A DNA stretch of 64,000 bases from positions 1 to 64,000 of the forward strand of contig JAFXRC010000037.1 in the NCBI GenBank assembly GCA_017526585.1, read 5' to 3'. Origin of the DNA: Fibrobacter sp. GTDB taxonomy: Bacteria > Fibrobacterota > Fibrobacteria > Fibrobacterales > Fibrobacteraceae. This document shows positions 34,091-43,766 of the stretch, one piece after another. The notes beneath the pieces are model-generated. The model did not search any database. It was not told the origin of the DNA and saw only the letters and a program-made list of their open reading frames with translations. Every line of letters starts with the position of its first letter. The stretch's first letter is position 1. Made by a program: the position numbers and the translations under genes.

Positions 34091-34195
34091 GTAATATTAA
34101 AATTGCAAAAGTAAATTTATCGGTAATTTTTTCGGAACAAAAAGTTCTCTAAATGTTCTCAACAAACTTATGTTTACTTTTCTAAAAGAAAGTCC

Positions 34196-35380
34196 TTATT
34201 TTGCTACCGACTGAGTCGCGATCACGACCTGCTGTTTTGCCTTCTGCTTTTTGCGACGCCATACCTTGAATTCGCTGTAAAGCGTACTCACCGTATAAAT
34301 GAAAATGAGCAACAGGATTGTATTCTTGGGACAATTCAGGTTGCACATTCCCCAGGCAATCGTGATGATTGGCAAATGAATCAAATACGGATAGAACGAA
34401 GCCCTACCAATTTTTCGAACCAGACCGATGCAGAAAAACCACGCCACAAAACCCTTCCCCGACAATAGCGAAAGGAGGAAGAGTCCATACAACATAATCG
34501 GAAGCGAATGGTGGAAGAAATAGTTGAAGCCGGGATTCAGCTGCGGGCTCATCAGGAAAAGACTTCCGTAGATGGCGGCAAGCATTACCGCCTGCGAAAT
34601 TCCCGCGACAAAATCGCGCTTGAGGAAGTCGAAGAAACCCTCCTTGTAGAGTCTAAAAATCACCATGCCGAACAAATATTCAAAGATACGCACGGGTGCA
34701 AAGATATGGAAGAAACGGTACTTGGCATCGAAACTGGCGAACCACAAATTATCGGAAAGCCCAAAGAAAACCGCCCAAAGAATTCCCGGAATGAACAAGG
34801 TGCCAAACAGAACCCAAAGCGTACGGTTGCTCTGCTTAAACAGCCAGCGGCTAAACCACGGTGTAACCGCATAGCACACGAAGAAACTGGTGAGCGACCA
34901 AGATGGTTCATTCAGTTTCATGCCCAAGTCAGGGACGATGGACCAGGTAAGCGAAAGGTGCAAGAACAGGCTCCGCCACGGATGCGTCATCTTGGCGAGC
35001 CCCGCCACAAAGCAATCGCCAATTTCAGAGAAGCCAGGCAGGTGCGTGTATCCGCTGAACTTGAACACGAGCGCAAGGAACATGAGGATGGTCATGAAGA
35101 AGTGCAGGCGGTAAAGCTTGGAGATGCGGGCGAACATAAAGGGAACCACCGGGATGCGGCGTTCCGGGTCGCTGAACTTACTCGCAAAAAGGAATCCCGC
35201 GAGCACGTAGAAGATGCCGGCAGCAAAGGCGGGGGCGTTTACAATGGGCATAATCCACTTGTAGTCCGCCATGTAGCCAAGCGCGCAGGAAGAACCCAGG
35301 TGGAGCATCACAATGTTGATACTTGCAAGGAGGCGAAGTCCGTCGAGGGCCGGAAAGTAATTCGGTTTTTCAGGAGTCAT
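34196..35380 (-). CDS. Acyltransferase family 3 membrane protein
   Basis: 394 residues with about ten hydrophobic helices. The N-terminus FPALDGLRLLASINIVMLHLG has the Arg and His expected of acyltransferase-3 (OafA/NodX-like) enzymes. These proteins transfer acetyl or other acyl groups to surface sugars across the inner membrane. It is the last gene of a minus operon; its start overlaps the CNNM gene stop by 4 nt (ATGA). Its neighbourhood near the glycan locus fits modification of a polysaccharide. Confidence 0.88.
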   Translation of the reverse strand: MTPEKPNYFPALDGLRLLASINIVMLHLGSSCALGYMADYKWIMPIVNAPAFAAGIFYVLAGFLFASKFSDPERRIPVVPFMFARISKLYRLHFFMTILMFLALVFKFSGYTHLPGFSEIGDCFVAGLAKMTHPWRSLFLHLSLTWSIVPDLGMKLNEPSWSLTSFFVCYAVTPWFSRWLFKQSNRTLWVLFGTLFIPGILWAVFFGLSDNLWFASFDAKYRFFHIFAPVRIFEYLFGMVIFRLYKEGFFDFLKRDFVAGISQAVMLAAIYGSLFLMSPQLNPGFNYFFHHSLPIMLYGLFLLSLLSGKGFVAWFFCIGLVRKIGRASFYPYLIHLPIITIAWGMCNLNCPKNTILLLIFIYTVSTLYSEFKVWRRKKQKAKQQVVIATQSVAK

Positions 35381-36444
35381 AATTTTCTTTCTTTTCTGTC
35401 TTGCTGGCGGATGCGCTCTAGCGCCTTAGAGCGGCGGCGGGCCGTTTCTTGGAGGTCTACAGCTTCGTCGTATTCATCGACGATTTCTCTGCCAAGGATT
35501 TCCTCGAGGACATCTTCGAGACTCACGATGCCTGCGATAGCGCCCCATTCATCAACGACACCAACGATGTGTCCACGCTGCTTTAAAAAGCGGAGCAAAA
35601 GCTTATCCAATGTAAGGCTATCGGGAATCAGTTGCAACGGTCGCATCATCTGGCGAAGCTTCACATCGCGCTTGCCTTCGGCCAGCTTGTTGTAGGCATC
35701 GCGGCGGAGCACAATTCCAATCCAGTTATCTTTTTCTTTTTCGTAAAGTGGCACGCGGGAGAAAGGCCAGTTGCCGCGTTCATCCAAGGTTTCGCCAATC
35801 GTAGAGTCTGCCTTGAGCGAAAATACCACCTGCCTCGGCGTCATCACTTTGCGGACAGGCACCGACTTTAGAGCAAGAATGTTCTTAATGACAACCGACT
35901 GCTGCTTATCAATGACATCTTCGCGGAGTCCAAGACTTACGAGGCTGTTGATGTCATCGATGCTCACGTCCTTCTTGTCTTCTTTTTCGCGGGTCCAGTG
36001 CTTGGTGAGCGTAAGGCAGAGCCAGATAATTCCCGTCCACGAAAGAATTTTCGTAATGTAGAAGAAGGGAACCGCAACCAGGGGGGCAGCAATTCGCGCC
36101 TGTTTCACGCCAAGGGTCTTTGGCGTGATTTCGCCAAACAACAGAATCAAAACCGTGAGTACAATCGGGAGTGACACCTGTCCAATCGGCGGCAGGTTCT
36201 TTACGGCAAGGGCTGTGGCAAGTGAAGCACCCACCGTATTGGCGATCGTATTTACCACAAGAACAGATGCAATGTAGCGGTCGATATTTTCCTTAACATG
36301 CACCATGTAGCGCGCAGTAAACTTTTTCTGTTTCTGCAAAAGTTCAATCGTGGCAGGGGGTACGCTATAGAACGACGCCTCTGTCACCGAACAGAACGCC
36401 GACACGGCAAGGCAGCCTAGAACCGTAAGAACTATATAAAACAT
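35377..36444 (-). CDS. CNNM/CBS-domain (CorC/HlyC-like) membrane protein
   Basis: 355 residues. A DUF21/CNNM transmembrane domain (about 1-150) has FGEITPKTLG; a CBS pair follows (about 195-320), with VMTPRQVVF and GAIAGIVSLEDVLEEILGREIVDE. The short C-terminus is Arg/Lys-rich. Family members are linked to magnesium/cobalt efflux or ion homeostasis. The usual C-terminal CorC_HlyC transport-associated domain appears to be missing. It overlaps both neighbours (TAATG upstream, ATGA downstream), so it lies in a tight operon with SppA and the acyltransferase. Confidence 0.87.
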   Translation of the reverse strand: MFYIVLTVLGCLAVSAFCSVTEASFYSVPPATIELLQKQKKFTARYMVHVKENIDRYIASVLVVNTIANTVGASLATALAVKNLPPIGQVSLPIVLTVLILLFGEITPKTLGVKQARIAAPLVAVPFFYITKILSWTGIIWLCLTLTKHWTREKEDKKDVSIDDINSLVSLGLREDVIDKQQSVVIKNILALKSVPVRKVMTPRQVVFSLKADSTIGETLDERGNWPFSRVPLYEKEKDNWIGIVLRRDAYNKLAEGKRDVKLRQMMRPLQLIPDSLTLDKLLLRFLKQRGHIVGVVDEWGAIAGIVSLEDVLEEILGREIVDEYDEAVDLQETARRRSKALERIRQQDRKERKL

Positions 36445-38789
36445 TATTCGATACCCAACAGCGAAGGTTCAAACAGGTAAGGCTCCACCGCCCAAAGCTG
36501 CGGGCGGCTCAATTCATAGATATAATCGGTCCATTCCGAGAAATCAGCAAACATCTTGGAACCCGGCACCGGAAGCATCATCGAATGCCCAGAGCCCAAA
36601 ACTTTCAATTCGATATCGGTATCTTCGTCGATACCCGAAAGCTGCTTTGCTACGGCAATGGCGTCGTCGATTCCGCCGAGTCCATGTACAAGCCCTGCAG
36701 CATAAGCCTTGACGCCAATCATTACGCGACCGCCGCCGTAGGCGGTATCCACGGTCGCCTGCGGAATTCCCGTTGCCTTGGAAACGACACCGGTAAAGCG
36801 TTCGTAGAATTCATCCATGTACTCCTGGAGGGCAGCCTTTTCGCGGTCGGTCCAGGGGCGGGTAAACGTAGTCGCATCTGCATATTCATGCGTCTTGACC
36901 GTTTCTGCCTTGAGACCAATTTTCGACATCAGGCCCGATGCGTCCACCTTGCCACCGTAAATGCCGATGCTCCCGACAATCGCCATGGGCTCGGCAAGAA
37001 TTTTGTCGCCGGCGCAGGCAATGTAGTAGCCGCCCGAAGCACCCATGTATCCGATGCTTGAAACCACAGGGATTCCCTGTTCGCTCACATGGCGGAGCGC
37101 CGCCCAGATTTTATCGGAGGCTATCGCGGAGCCTCCCGGCGAAGAGATGCGTACAATCAGCGCCCTAGCCCCTGTCGAAGGCAACTTGCGCAGCGATTCC
37201 AGAACGGAGCGTTCCATCTTCGAGTCGATGGAACCGTCGATATTCAGGAGCGCGACCGGCGCGCGGTGCAGCCAGCTTTCGTTGAAGACCTTCTTGTCGG
37301 TCGGACGCCAAGTGCGGTAAGAGGCATTCGGATAATCGATGTTAAAGAATTCCTTGAGCGCATAGGAAGGCACCTGGTCGATATAGAGCAGCTCGTCCAC
37401 CAGACCTGCGCGTTTTGCAGCCGTTGCGGTCACGAGAGGCTCCTTCGCCAAGGAATCAAGGAACGCATACGCCTTGGCCGCATCCAAGCCCCTTCCGACC
37501 TTTCGCATCGAAACATAGCTCTGGACCGCCGACCACAGATCGTTATACAAGGTATCGTAATTCGCGCGGGCTTCCGTCGACATGGAATCTGCAATATAGG
37601 GTTCAACCGCCGCCTTGTACTTGCCGTGCCGCAGGAACTCCACCTTGACGCCGAGCTTATCGAAAAGTCCCTTGTAGAATAGGATGTTTCCGCCAAGGCC
37701 GCGCCAGTTCATATACGCAGACGGCTCCACCACGATGCGGTCAACATGAGCCGATGCGAGAAGCACCGCCGGGCGGATGTCGTCGGTATAGGCAATCACC
37801 TTTCCGCCGCGAATTTTCAGCTTTTTCACATAACGATCAATTTCGCTGGAGATACCGATGTTCCCCTTATAGCCCGAAAAGTCAAGAATCACAAGACCTG
37901 CGGCAGGATCGCGCAACAAGTGTTCAAACAGGTTGCGCACATGCCAGATGTAGATAGACTTTTTGCGGAAGAACGCAAACGGATCCTCGGTCTCAGATAC
38001 TTCCATGTCCAGGGGCACGCGGATTATCTGCGCACTCATCGAGGCATACGGATTGCGTGCGCTGTGGAAGCCCCATGCGCCACCCTTCGGCAAGAGATCG
38101 TCGTACACATGCAACGCAGCATGGTTGTAGCCGCCGAAACTCGTCGAGAAGGTCAGGCGGTATTCGTCATCGCCATAAATCGGAACGCGAAGACCCCAGC
38201 GGATACCGTACATGCCAAGTTCAATCAGCAGACGGTGATTTTCAAAATCCTCGACATCGTAGCTCACGCTCATCAAAGGTCCCACGCGAACGGTCGCACC
38301 GAGATTCTGCACACGGTCAGGTGCCTGCGGACCGCCGTAGAGGACATTGTCGCAAGAATAACCCAGCGACAGGAACTGGAACGGACGCACCATCAAGCCC
38401 AAGTCGAGACTCCATTCGGTACCGGTATAGTCGGCGCTACGGTACGCATTGACGCGCTCGCCCACAAAAATAGCCCGGTCCCACAAAGAAAAGCCGTGCG
38501 CAAGGCTCCAACGGGAAAGGTCCACATGGTGTATTCCCTGCGTGTACTCGAAGCCCGCCGCCAAATGTTCCAGGTTACCGCCAACACGGAAATTTTTCAC
38601 CCCGTCGTCATAGTCGTAACCGAGGAGGGCTCCCTTGGAATCAAAAGCCGATACACCGGCAGGGTTTCCCCAAACGCCGTGCTCGTTTTCAAGCGATACA
38701 AAGCCCGATTCTCCCGGAATGTAGGCAAGGGCATTCGCTGCGCAGAATAGAATCAGCGCAAACACAACCTTATTTTGCATCAATCTCAT
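36444..38789 (-). CDS. sppA: SppA-type S49 peptidase fused to a barrel-like N-terminal domain
   Basis: 781 residues from the ATG at 38789 (GGGGAG upstream). After a signal peptide (MRLMQNKVVFALILFCAANA), residues 22-255 are alternating aromatic beta-strands with a GNPAGVSAF motif, as in FadL/PorV-like outer-membrane barrels. Residues 270-735 form a tandem S49 protease: the candidate general-base Lys is in HGKYKAAVEPY (Lys392), and the nucleophile in GYMGASGGYY (Ser585), with SSPGGSAIAS and VGSIGIYGG nearby. Ordinary SppA is an inner-membrane protein without such an N-terminus. The 20-nt overlap with the upstream gene suggests coupling. Confidence 0.88.
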   Translation of the reverse strand: MRLMQNKVVFALILFCAANALAYIPGESGFVSLENEHGVWGNPAGVSAFDSKGALLGYDYDDGVKNFRVGGNLEHLAAGFEYTQGIHHVDLSRWSLAHGFSLWDRAIFVGERVNAYRSADYTGTEWSLDLGLMVRPFQFLSLGYSCDNVLYGGPQAPDRVQNLGATVRVGPLMSVSYDVEDFENHRLLIELGMYGIRWGLRVPIYGDDEYRLTFSTSFGGYNHAALHVYDDLLPKGGAWGFHSARNPYASMSAQIIRVPLDMEVSETEDPFAFFRKKSIYIWHVRNLFEHLLRDPAAGLVILDFSGYKGNIGISSEIDRYVKKLKIRGGKVIAYTDDIRPAVLLASAHVDRIVVEPSAYMNWRGLGGNILFYKGLFDKLGVKVEFLRHGKYKAAVEPYIADSMSTEARANYDTLYNDLWSAVQSYVSMRKVGRGLDAAKAYAFLDSLAKEPLVTATAAKRAGLVDELLYIDQVPSYALKEFFNIDYPNASYRTWRPTDKKVFNESWLHRAPVALLNIDGSIDSKMERSVLESLRKLPSTGARALIVRISSPGGSAIASDKIWAALRHVSEQGIPVVSSIGYMGASGGYYIACAGDKILAEPMAIVGSIGIYGGKVDASGLMSKIGLKAETVKTHEYADATTFTRPWTDREKAALQEYMDEFYERFTGVVSKATGIPQATVDTAYGGGRVMIGVKAYAAGLVHGLGGIDDAIAVAKQLSGIDEDTDIELKVLGSGHSMMLPVPGSKMFADFSEWTDYIYELSRPQLWAVEPYLFEPSLLGIE

Positions 38790-39717
38790 TCGCTCTCCCC
38801 TTTTTGTACAATTCACCAATCAAAGCAACTAATACGACCGCATAGCAGGCATCGTAAAAGCCACGATACCAATCGTATGCGGAATCTTCATCTTGCGACG
38901 CATACTTGTAAGAGCTCAAATAATTTAGAAAAGCCTGGTGCTCCTTCTGCAGAGCATAGGCGGGATTGCCGTTCCGATAAGCCCCCAAATCCAGCGTTAC
39001 GGAACGACCTTTCATTGAAATTTCAACCAGGCGCGAATCTGTGGCACAATTGCGGTCTGCTATAAATTCGGCCTTAAATGTTCTGAAATCATAGATAGCA
39101 TGAACACGGTCATCCGATAATTCCTCGCATTGAAGCGACTTGTACAACATGGCATTCTTGTCCACAAAGGAGCATAGCAAATCCATGTCGTGAATCATCA
39201 GATCGTATTCCACGGAAACATCGCGGTTACGCGGCGAAAATCCGTGCGTTCGCGTAAACTTAAAACAGATCGGAAATACATCTTGCTTTTGGAGGAACCA
39301 GTTCTTCAAACAATCCTGCATTTCCTTGCAAAAGTCGGTCTTCGCAAATTCTTCGATTGCCGGGTTGTAGCGTTCCGAATGCCCGACAAAGACAAGTGCA
39401 TTACGCTTCAAGGCAAGTTTCTGGTATTCCAGAGCATCCAACCCAGAAATTGACACCGGTTTTTCCACAAGCACCGGGAGCTTCATTTTAATGCATTTTT
39501 TGATGTATTCATCGTGCGTTACGGCAGGAGATGCAATGACGACAAAGTCTGGCGTAAGAGTCCCGGATTTAATTCGCTTGAACAAGGCGGAAGCCTCGGT
39601 CGAGGTATCGGCGACTCCGATGAATTCGACACCATCTTCTTCAAACAGCCGCCTGTGACGCTGGCCCATGGTGCCATTACCAATCAAGACTGCCTTATAG
39701 GAACATGAGCTTTGCAT
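38770..39717 (-). CDS. Gfo/Idh/MocA-family oxidoreductase
   Basis: 315 residues from the ATG at 39717. The N-terminal Rossmann fold has AVLIGNGTMGQRH, FVVIASPAVTHDEY and the EKP motif (VLVEKPVS) with the conserved Lys. VEYDLMIHDMDL holds the usual His-x-x-Asp-like catalytic region. These enzymes oxidise or reduce sugars with NAD(P). The start lies inside the end of the upstream outer-membrane gene and the stop inside the start of sppA. A role in making a modified sugar for the surface polymer is inferred. Confidence 0.88.
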   Translation of the reverse strand: MQSSCSYKAVLIGNGTMGQRHRRLFEEDGVEFIGVADTSTEASALFKRIKSGTLTPDFVVIASPAVTHDEYIKKCIKMKLPVLVEKPVSISGLDALEYQKLALKRNALVFVGHSERYNPAIEEFAKTDFCKEMQDCLKNWFLQKQDVFPICFKFTRTHGFSPRNRDVSVEYDLMIHDMDLLCSFVDKNAMLYKSLQCEELSDDRVHAIYDFRTFKAEFIADRNCATDSRLVEISMKGRSVTLDLGAYRNGNPAYALQKEHQAFLNYLSSYKYASQDEDSAYDWYRGFYDACYAVVLVALIGELYKKGRANEIDAK

Positions 39718-40525
39718 ATAACCCCAGAGTATGCCCAGTTTCCATTCCAAAGAGATTGCCGCGGTTCATCTCATAAAAGAGCGAGACGCCCAGCGAATTT
39801 CCGTACAGCGCAAAGTAGCGGGCAGCATCGACACGCATCCTAAAGCCGCGATAAAGGTCGTCCATCTTGCGGTAGGACTTATCCATATTCAAGTTTTCCG
39901 ATTCCTGGATGCGCCAGCGGTACAGAAAAACATAATCGAATTTCCAGCCGGAATAATCGTCGCGGTCCCACAGAAGCTTCCACGAAATGGAGCCCTTTGC
40001 GCCAATTTCATCGCCCTGCTGAAAATTCTGCTTTTCAAGAAAGGTAAAGTACTCTGCCGCAGCGCCAAGCGTCATGTTGCGAGAAAATTCGTAGAGACCG
40101 AACGGGGACACCCCCAGCCGATGGAAACGATTGACGCGGGAGCCCTCGCGCGGCGGGAACCTCCAGCTGACATCGACGCCAAAGAACGAATACGGCACCA
40201 TTTTTACGCCCAGGTAGGACTCGTTGAGTCCATTCACATGCAAATCCAGGACCTCGTGACGCTGGTCATGCAGCGTGACATCCCATTTGTAACTTACCAG
40301 GCGGTACGAAAAATCACCGTAAACACTAAAACAATTGCAGGGAGCATACTCTCCCGCCATATTCAGGTCTGCACTATACACATCGTCACGAAGTTCCGCT
40401 ATTCCGCCGAACAACACCGAACTTTCAGGGGCACGCACCGGAGAAACCGTCTCGCGGGCATGACCCAAAAACGCCACGGCTAGGACACAAATGGGGATTA
40501 TTCTCAAAAAAATATATCTATTCAC
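39695..40525 (-). CDS. Outer-membrane beta-barrel-like protein
   Basis: About 276 residues from a GTG at 40525; a TTG at 40549 is the longer alternative. A signal peptide (IFLRIIPICVLAVAFLGHA) is followed by repeating aromatic beta-strands (YGDFSYRLVSYKWDVTL, GWKFDYVFLYRW, SLGVSLFYEMNRG) and a C-terminal ...GLYAKLMFL ending in Phe-Leu, consistent with an outer-membrane barrel. No family was recognised. TTGGAT-17-TATAGC on the minus strand would start transcription at about the GTG, so the message may be leaderless. Confidence 0.7.
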   Translation of the reverse strand: MNRYIFLRIIPICVLAVAFLGHARETVSPVRAPESSVLFGGIAELRDDVYSADLNMAGEYAPCNCFSVYGDFSYRLVSYKWDVTLHDQRHEVLDLHVNGLNESYLGVKMVPYSFFGVDVSWRFPPREGSRVNRFHRLGVSPFGLYEFSRNMTLGAAAEYFTFLEKQNFQQGDEIGAKGSISWKLLWDRDDYSGWKFDYVFLYRWRIQESENLNMDKSYRKMDDLYRGFRMRVDAARYFALYGNSLGVSLFYEMNRGNLFGMETGHTLGLYAKLMFL

Positions 40526-40576
40526 AATATGACAGCTATAATTTAACAAAATGGGCCATCCAACAGGTTCGGTTGG

Positions 40577-40605
40577 TTGGAAATCCCGTAGCGATTATCT
40601 ATATT
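40577..40605 (+). promoter_or_regulatory. Promoter of the first glycan operon
   Basis: TTGGAA (40577-40582), exactly 17 bp, TATATT (40600-40605). The start codon at 40615 is only 9 nt beyond the -10, so the transcript would have almost no leader. No ribosome binding site is present. Confidence 0.65.
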
Positions 40606-40614
40606 ATGCATATC

Positions 40615-41013
40615 ATGAAAAAGATAATCACATACGGCACTTTTGATCTGTTGCATTACGGACACATTAACCTACTGAAGCGCGCCAAGGCTTTAGGAGA
40701 TTATCTCATCGTAGCACTTTCTACTGACGAATTTAACTGGAACCAGAAGCAAAAAAAATGCTATTTCAGCTACGAAAAGCGCAAGCAGCTTCTGGAAGCC
40801 GTCCGCTATGTGGATCTCGTTATTCCCGAAGAAAACTGGGACCAAAAGAAGACAGACGTCAAAGAATATCATGTAGACACTTTTGTGATGGGCGATGACT
40901 GGAAAGGCAAATTCGATTTCCTGAAAGACTACTGCGAAGTTGTGTACCTGGAACGAACGCCTGAAATAAGCACCACCCAAATCAAAAAAGACCTGGAATC
41001 CCTAAAGAAATAG
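40615..41013 (+). CDS. tagD: Glycerol-3-phosphate cytidylyltransferase-like enzyme
   Basis: 132 residues, the usual size for TagD. GTFDLLHYGHINLLKRAK carries the HxGH nucleotide-binding motif, followed by VALSTDEFNW and RTPEISTTQIKK, equivalent to the second CTP-binding motif RTxxISTT. It couples CTP to glycerol-3-phosphate or a similar phospho-alcohol. It opens an operon of surface-glycan genes and could supply a CDP-activated group for the LicD proteins. The start at 40615 is chosen from similarity; 40606 is an alternative. Confidence 0.88.
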   Translation: MKKIITYGTFDLLHYGHINLLKRAKALGDYLIVALSTDEFNWNQKQKKCYFSYEKRKQLLEAVRYVDLVIPEENWDQKKTDVKEYHVDTFVMGDDWKGKFDFLKDYCEVVYLERTPEISTTQIKKDLESLKK

Positions 41014-41022
41014 TTTGTCGCA

Positions 41023-42291
41023 ATGAAGCGCCATTTCAAGAAGCTTCTATCGATATTTTCTGTTCTTTTTTTATTCCTTTCAGTTAGCTCCTGCAGCGTC
41101 TGGAGCGAAGAATCTGTCACCGATTCAGACCAAGCCTATTTGCCTCTGAATGATTCGGAGTACCCCTATGCGGGACTCCCACGCCTCGTTATCGAGACTG
41201 AAAATTTCAGACAAATCAACAACAAAGAGACGAAAGTCCCTGCGCACTTGCAATTCTACGATAAAAGCAAGCCCGCAGGTCCTATTCAGGACCTGACCAT
41301 CAGAGGACGCGGCAATTCCAGTTTCGTCATGACGAAATATGGATACAAAATCAAACTTGCCGAAAAAGATTCCTTGCTCGGTATGCCCAAGGACAAGGAG
41401 TGGGACCTGGTATCCAACTTTCGCGACAAGTCCATGCTGCAAAACTACATCACCTATCAGCTCGCCGGAATCCTCGGTGACGAATACTACCCCAAGTGCA
41501 GATTCATCGAGCTGTACCTAAACCGGCAATACCAGGGAATATACCTTCTGGTCGAGCACATCAAAGTTTCTGCAAACCGCGTCAACATTGCAAAAAACGA
41601 CTCGAGCTTTCTCTTCGAAAAGACCTCCGAGACCTCTACAGATGGAATCTTGTTCACTTCTAGTCTAGGCTATATTTTCAAGTTCAACCAGCCCAAAGAA
41701 CCCAGCACGCATTCACAAAAGCTCCTCGAAGACCGCATTAATAATTTCGAACGGTTTCTACAATCCAAGGACATCTACAACATAGACAGCATCGCCCAAT
41801 GGATAGACATTGACGATTTCATAAGGTACTACTGGATACAGGAATTCACCAAGAATATCGACGGACACAGACGAAGCATTTTTATCACTTGGGAAAAGAA
41901 TGCAGACGCAGACACGCCCCTCAAAATGGGTCCCGTATGGGATTTCGACCTCGGCTACGGAAATTCGAGAGATGAAAAAAGCGTACCCGACCAATGGCTA
42001 ATTCGTAAATACGGATGGAACCGTTTCTTGTTCAAGAATCCGGAATACGAAAAACAGGTAAAGGACTTCTGGAAAGAGAATCGAACCGCATTCGTAGCCA
42101 CCCTGGACTCTATCGACACCATGTCCCAAAAACTGGCAAAAGTATCGGAAAACGAGTTCAAGAAATGGCCTGTACTCGAAACCGACAACGGCTTTCCCTT
42201 TTTCAGAAAGTTCAACAATTATCAAGAAACCGTAGATACTCTAAAATACTGGATAGAACAGCGAATTCAGTGGATTGACGAGAACTTGTAA
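41023..42291 (+). CDS. CotH-kinase-family lipoprotein
   Basis: 422 residues with a lipoprotein signal (LFLFLSVSSC, about Cys24). CotH-like motifs include IRGRGNSSF, LGMPKDKEWDLVSNFRDKSMLQNY, IQEFTKNIDGHRRSIFITW and GPVWDFDLGYG, which holds the Asp that binds metal/ATP in CotH kinases. Bacterial CotH phosphorylates spore-coat proteins. Here, as an exported lipoprotein in a glycan locus, the substrate is unknown. It is 9 nt behind tagD. Confidence 0.87.
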   Translation: MKRHFKKLLSIFSVLFLFLSVSSCSVWSEESVTDSDQAYLPLNDSEYPYAGLPRLVIETENFRQINNKETKVPAHLQFYDKSKPAGPIQDLTIRGRGNSSFVMTKYGYKIKLAEKDSLLGMPKDKEWDLVSNFRDKSMLQNYITYQLAGILGDEYYPKCRFIELYLNRQYQGIYLLVEHIKVSANRVNIAKNDSSFLFEKTSETSTDGILFTSSLGYIFKFNQPKEPSTHSQKLLEDRINNFERFLQSKDIYNIDSIAQWIDIDDFIRYYWIQEFTKNIDGHRRSIFITWEKNADADTPLKMGPVWDFDLGYGNSRDEKSVPDQWLIRKYGWNRFLFKNPEYEKQVKDFWKENRTAFVATLDSIDTMSQKLAKVSENEFKKWPVLETDNGFPFFRKFNNYQETVDTLKYWIEQRIQWIDENL

Positions 42292-42310
42292 TGCTATATT
42301 TGCGATGCCT

Positions 42311-43756
42311 ATGTCGTTAAAGCAAAAAACATTCAAAGGGGTCATCTGGAGTGCCGTCGAAAGATTTTCTACGCAAGGCGTACAATTTCTTTTCGGCATC
42401 CTTCTCGCAAGACTGTTGACGCCAAACGACTACGGCATGATTGCCATGCTCACCATCTTTATGGCAGTGAGCCAGACCTTCATCGACAGCGGGTTCGGCA
42501 ACGCCCTCATCCGCAAGCCAGACCGCAACGAAGCCGACAAGGCGACCGTATTCTTCTTCAACATTTTCATGGCCGCCGCATGCTATGGAATAATATTCCT
42601 AGCGGCTCCCTTCATCGCCCAATTCTACGGAATGCCTCAACTCACAGACATTCTGAGAATCCTCGCCATCAACCTTATCATTCAATCGTTCGGATCGATC
42701 CAACGATTGAACCTGACCATAGACCTGAACTTCAAAACTCTTGCGAAAATTTCCCTTTCAGGAGCCGTCGTCGGAGGCACAGCCGGTTTGATTTGCGCCT
42801 ACAATGGACTCGGAGTCTGGTCATTAGTCGTCCAACAAATGACAACGATCTCTTTCAGGGTGATTCTCTTTTGGACATTGGTTCATTGGCGACCCAAGTG
42901 TTTTTTCAACAAGACCTCCTTCAAGAACATGTTCGGTTTCGGCTCCAAGCTCCTAGCCTCCGGTCTACTGAACACCGTGTACAACAACTTATACGACCTG
43001 ATTATCGGTAAAGCATTCGCCGCGGCGGCCCTTGGAAACTATAGCAGAGCCGCTCATTTCGCAGATTTTCCTTCATCTAATATCACAGGTATTTTCCAGA
43101 GAGTTACATTTCCCGTCCTAAGCAAGATTCAAAATGATCATGAAAAGTTGAGAAAAGGGTATCTAAAGTTTCTCAACATGGCTACCTTAATAATACTCCC
43201 CATGATGATAGGTCTTGCCGCGCTCTCGAAGCCTTTCGTACTCTTCGTACTTTCCGATAAATGGTCCGGAATCATCTTAATTTTACAAATCATCTGCATC
43301 GCCAAAATGTGGTATCCAGTACATTCCATCAACTTGAACATTCTGCAAGTTATGGGACGTTCTGACTTATTCTTAAAGCTTGAAATCATCAAAAAAATTG
43401 TTAGTATCACCATTCTTTGCATAACGCTCCCCCATGGAATTATTGCCATGTGTTACGGTCAGTGGGTAAGCACGAGCATCGCTCTTGTAATCAACACCTA
43501 CTATTCTGGAAAATTGCTAAACGCCGGTCTCTTCATTCAGCTTAAAATGTACATTCCCACCCTCTTGAACTCCCTAGTAATGGGAGCAATCTGCATGAGC
43601 GTAACCAAGCTTCTTCCCGAAAAAGCATACGCTCTTCAACTAATCCTTGGCATTGTTGCAGGAATTGTCTACTACGGTGCTAGTAACTGGATATTCAATA
43701 GGGAAACTGTTAAGGAACTTTTGGAACTTTTAAACAGAAAGAAAGATAATTTGTAA
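42311..43756 (+). CDS. Wzx-type polysaccharide flippase
   Basis: 481 residues (ATG at 42311, or 42305) with about 12-14 hydrophobic helices. The N-terminal MSLKQKTFKGVIWSAVERFS and LLARLLTPNDYGMIAM are typical of RfbX/WzxC-like exporters. It flips lipid-linked oligosaccharide repeat units across the inner membrane. TATATT at 42295-42300 lies only 10 nt before the start codon, so an internal promoter with a very short leader is possible. The middle of the gene is more A/T-rich than the flanks. Confidence 0.92.
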   Translation: MSLKQKTFKGVIWSAVERFSTQGVQFLFGILLARLLTPNDYGMIAMLTIFMAVSQTFIDSGFGNALIRKPDRNEADKATVFFFNIFMAAACYGIIFLAAPFIAQFYGMPQLTDILRILAINLIIQSFGSIQRLNLTIDLNFKTLAKISLSGAVVGGTAGLICAYNGLGVWSLVVQQMTTISFRVILFWTLVHWRPKCFFNKTSFKNMFGFGSKLLASGLLNTVYNNLYDLIIGKAFAAAALGNYSRAAHFADFPSSNITGIFQRVTFPVLSKIQNDHEKLRKGYLKFLNMATLIILPMMIGLAALSKPFVLFVLSDKWSGIILILQIICIAKMWYPVHSINLNILQVMGRSDLFLKLEIIKKIVSITILCITLPHGIIAMCYGQWVSTSIALVINTYYSGKLLNAGLFIQLKMYIPTLLNSLVMGAICMSVTKLLPEKAYALQLILGIVAGIVYYGASNWIFNRETVKELLELLNRKKDNL

Positions 43757-43766
43757 ATTTTTCATT

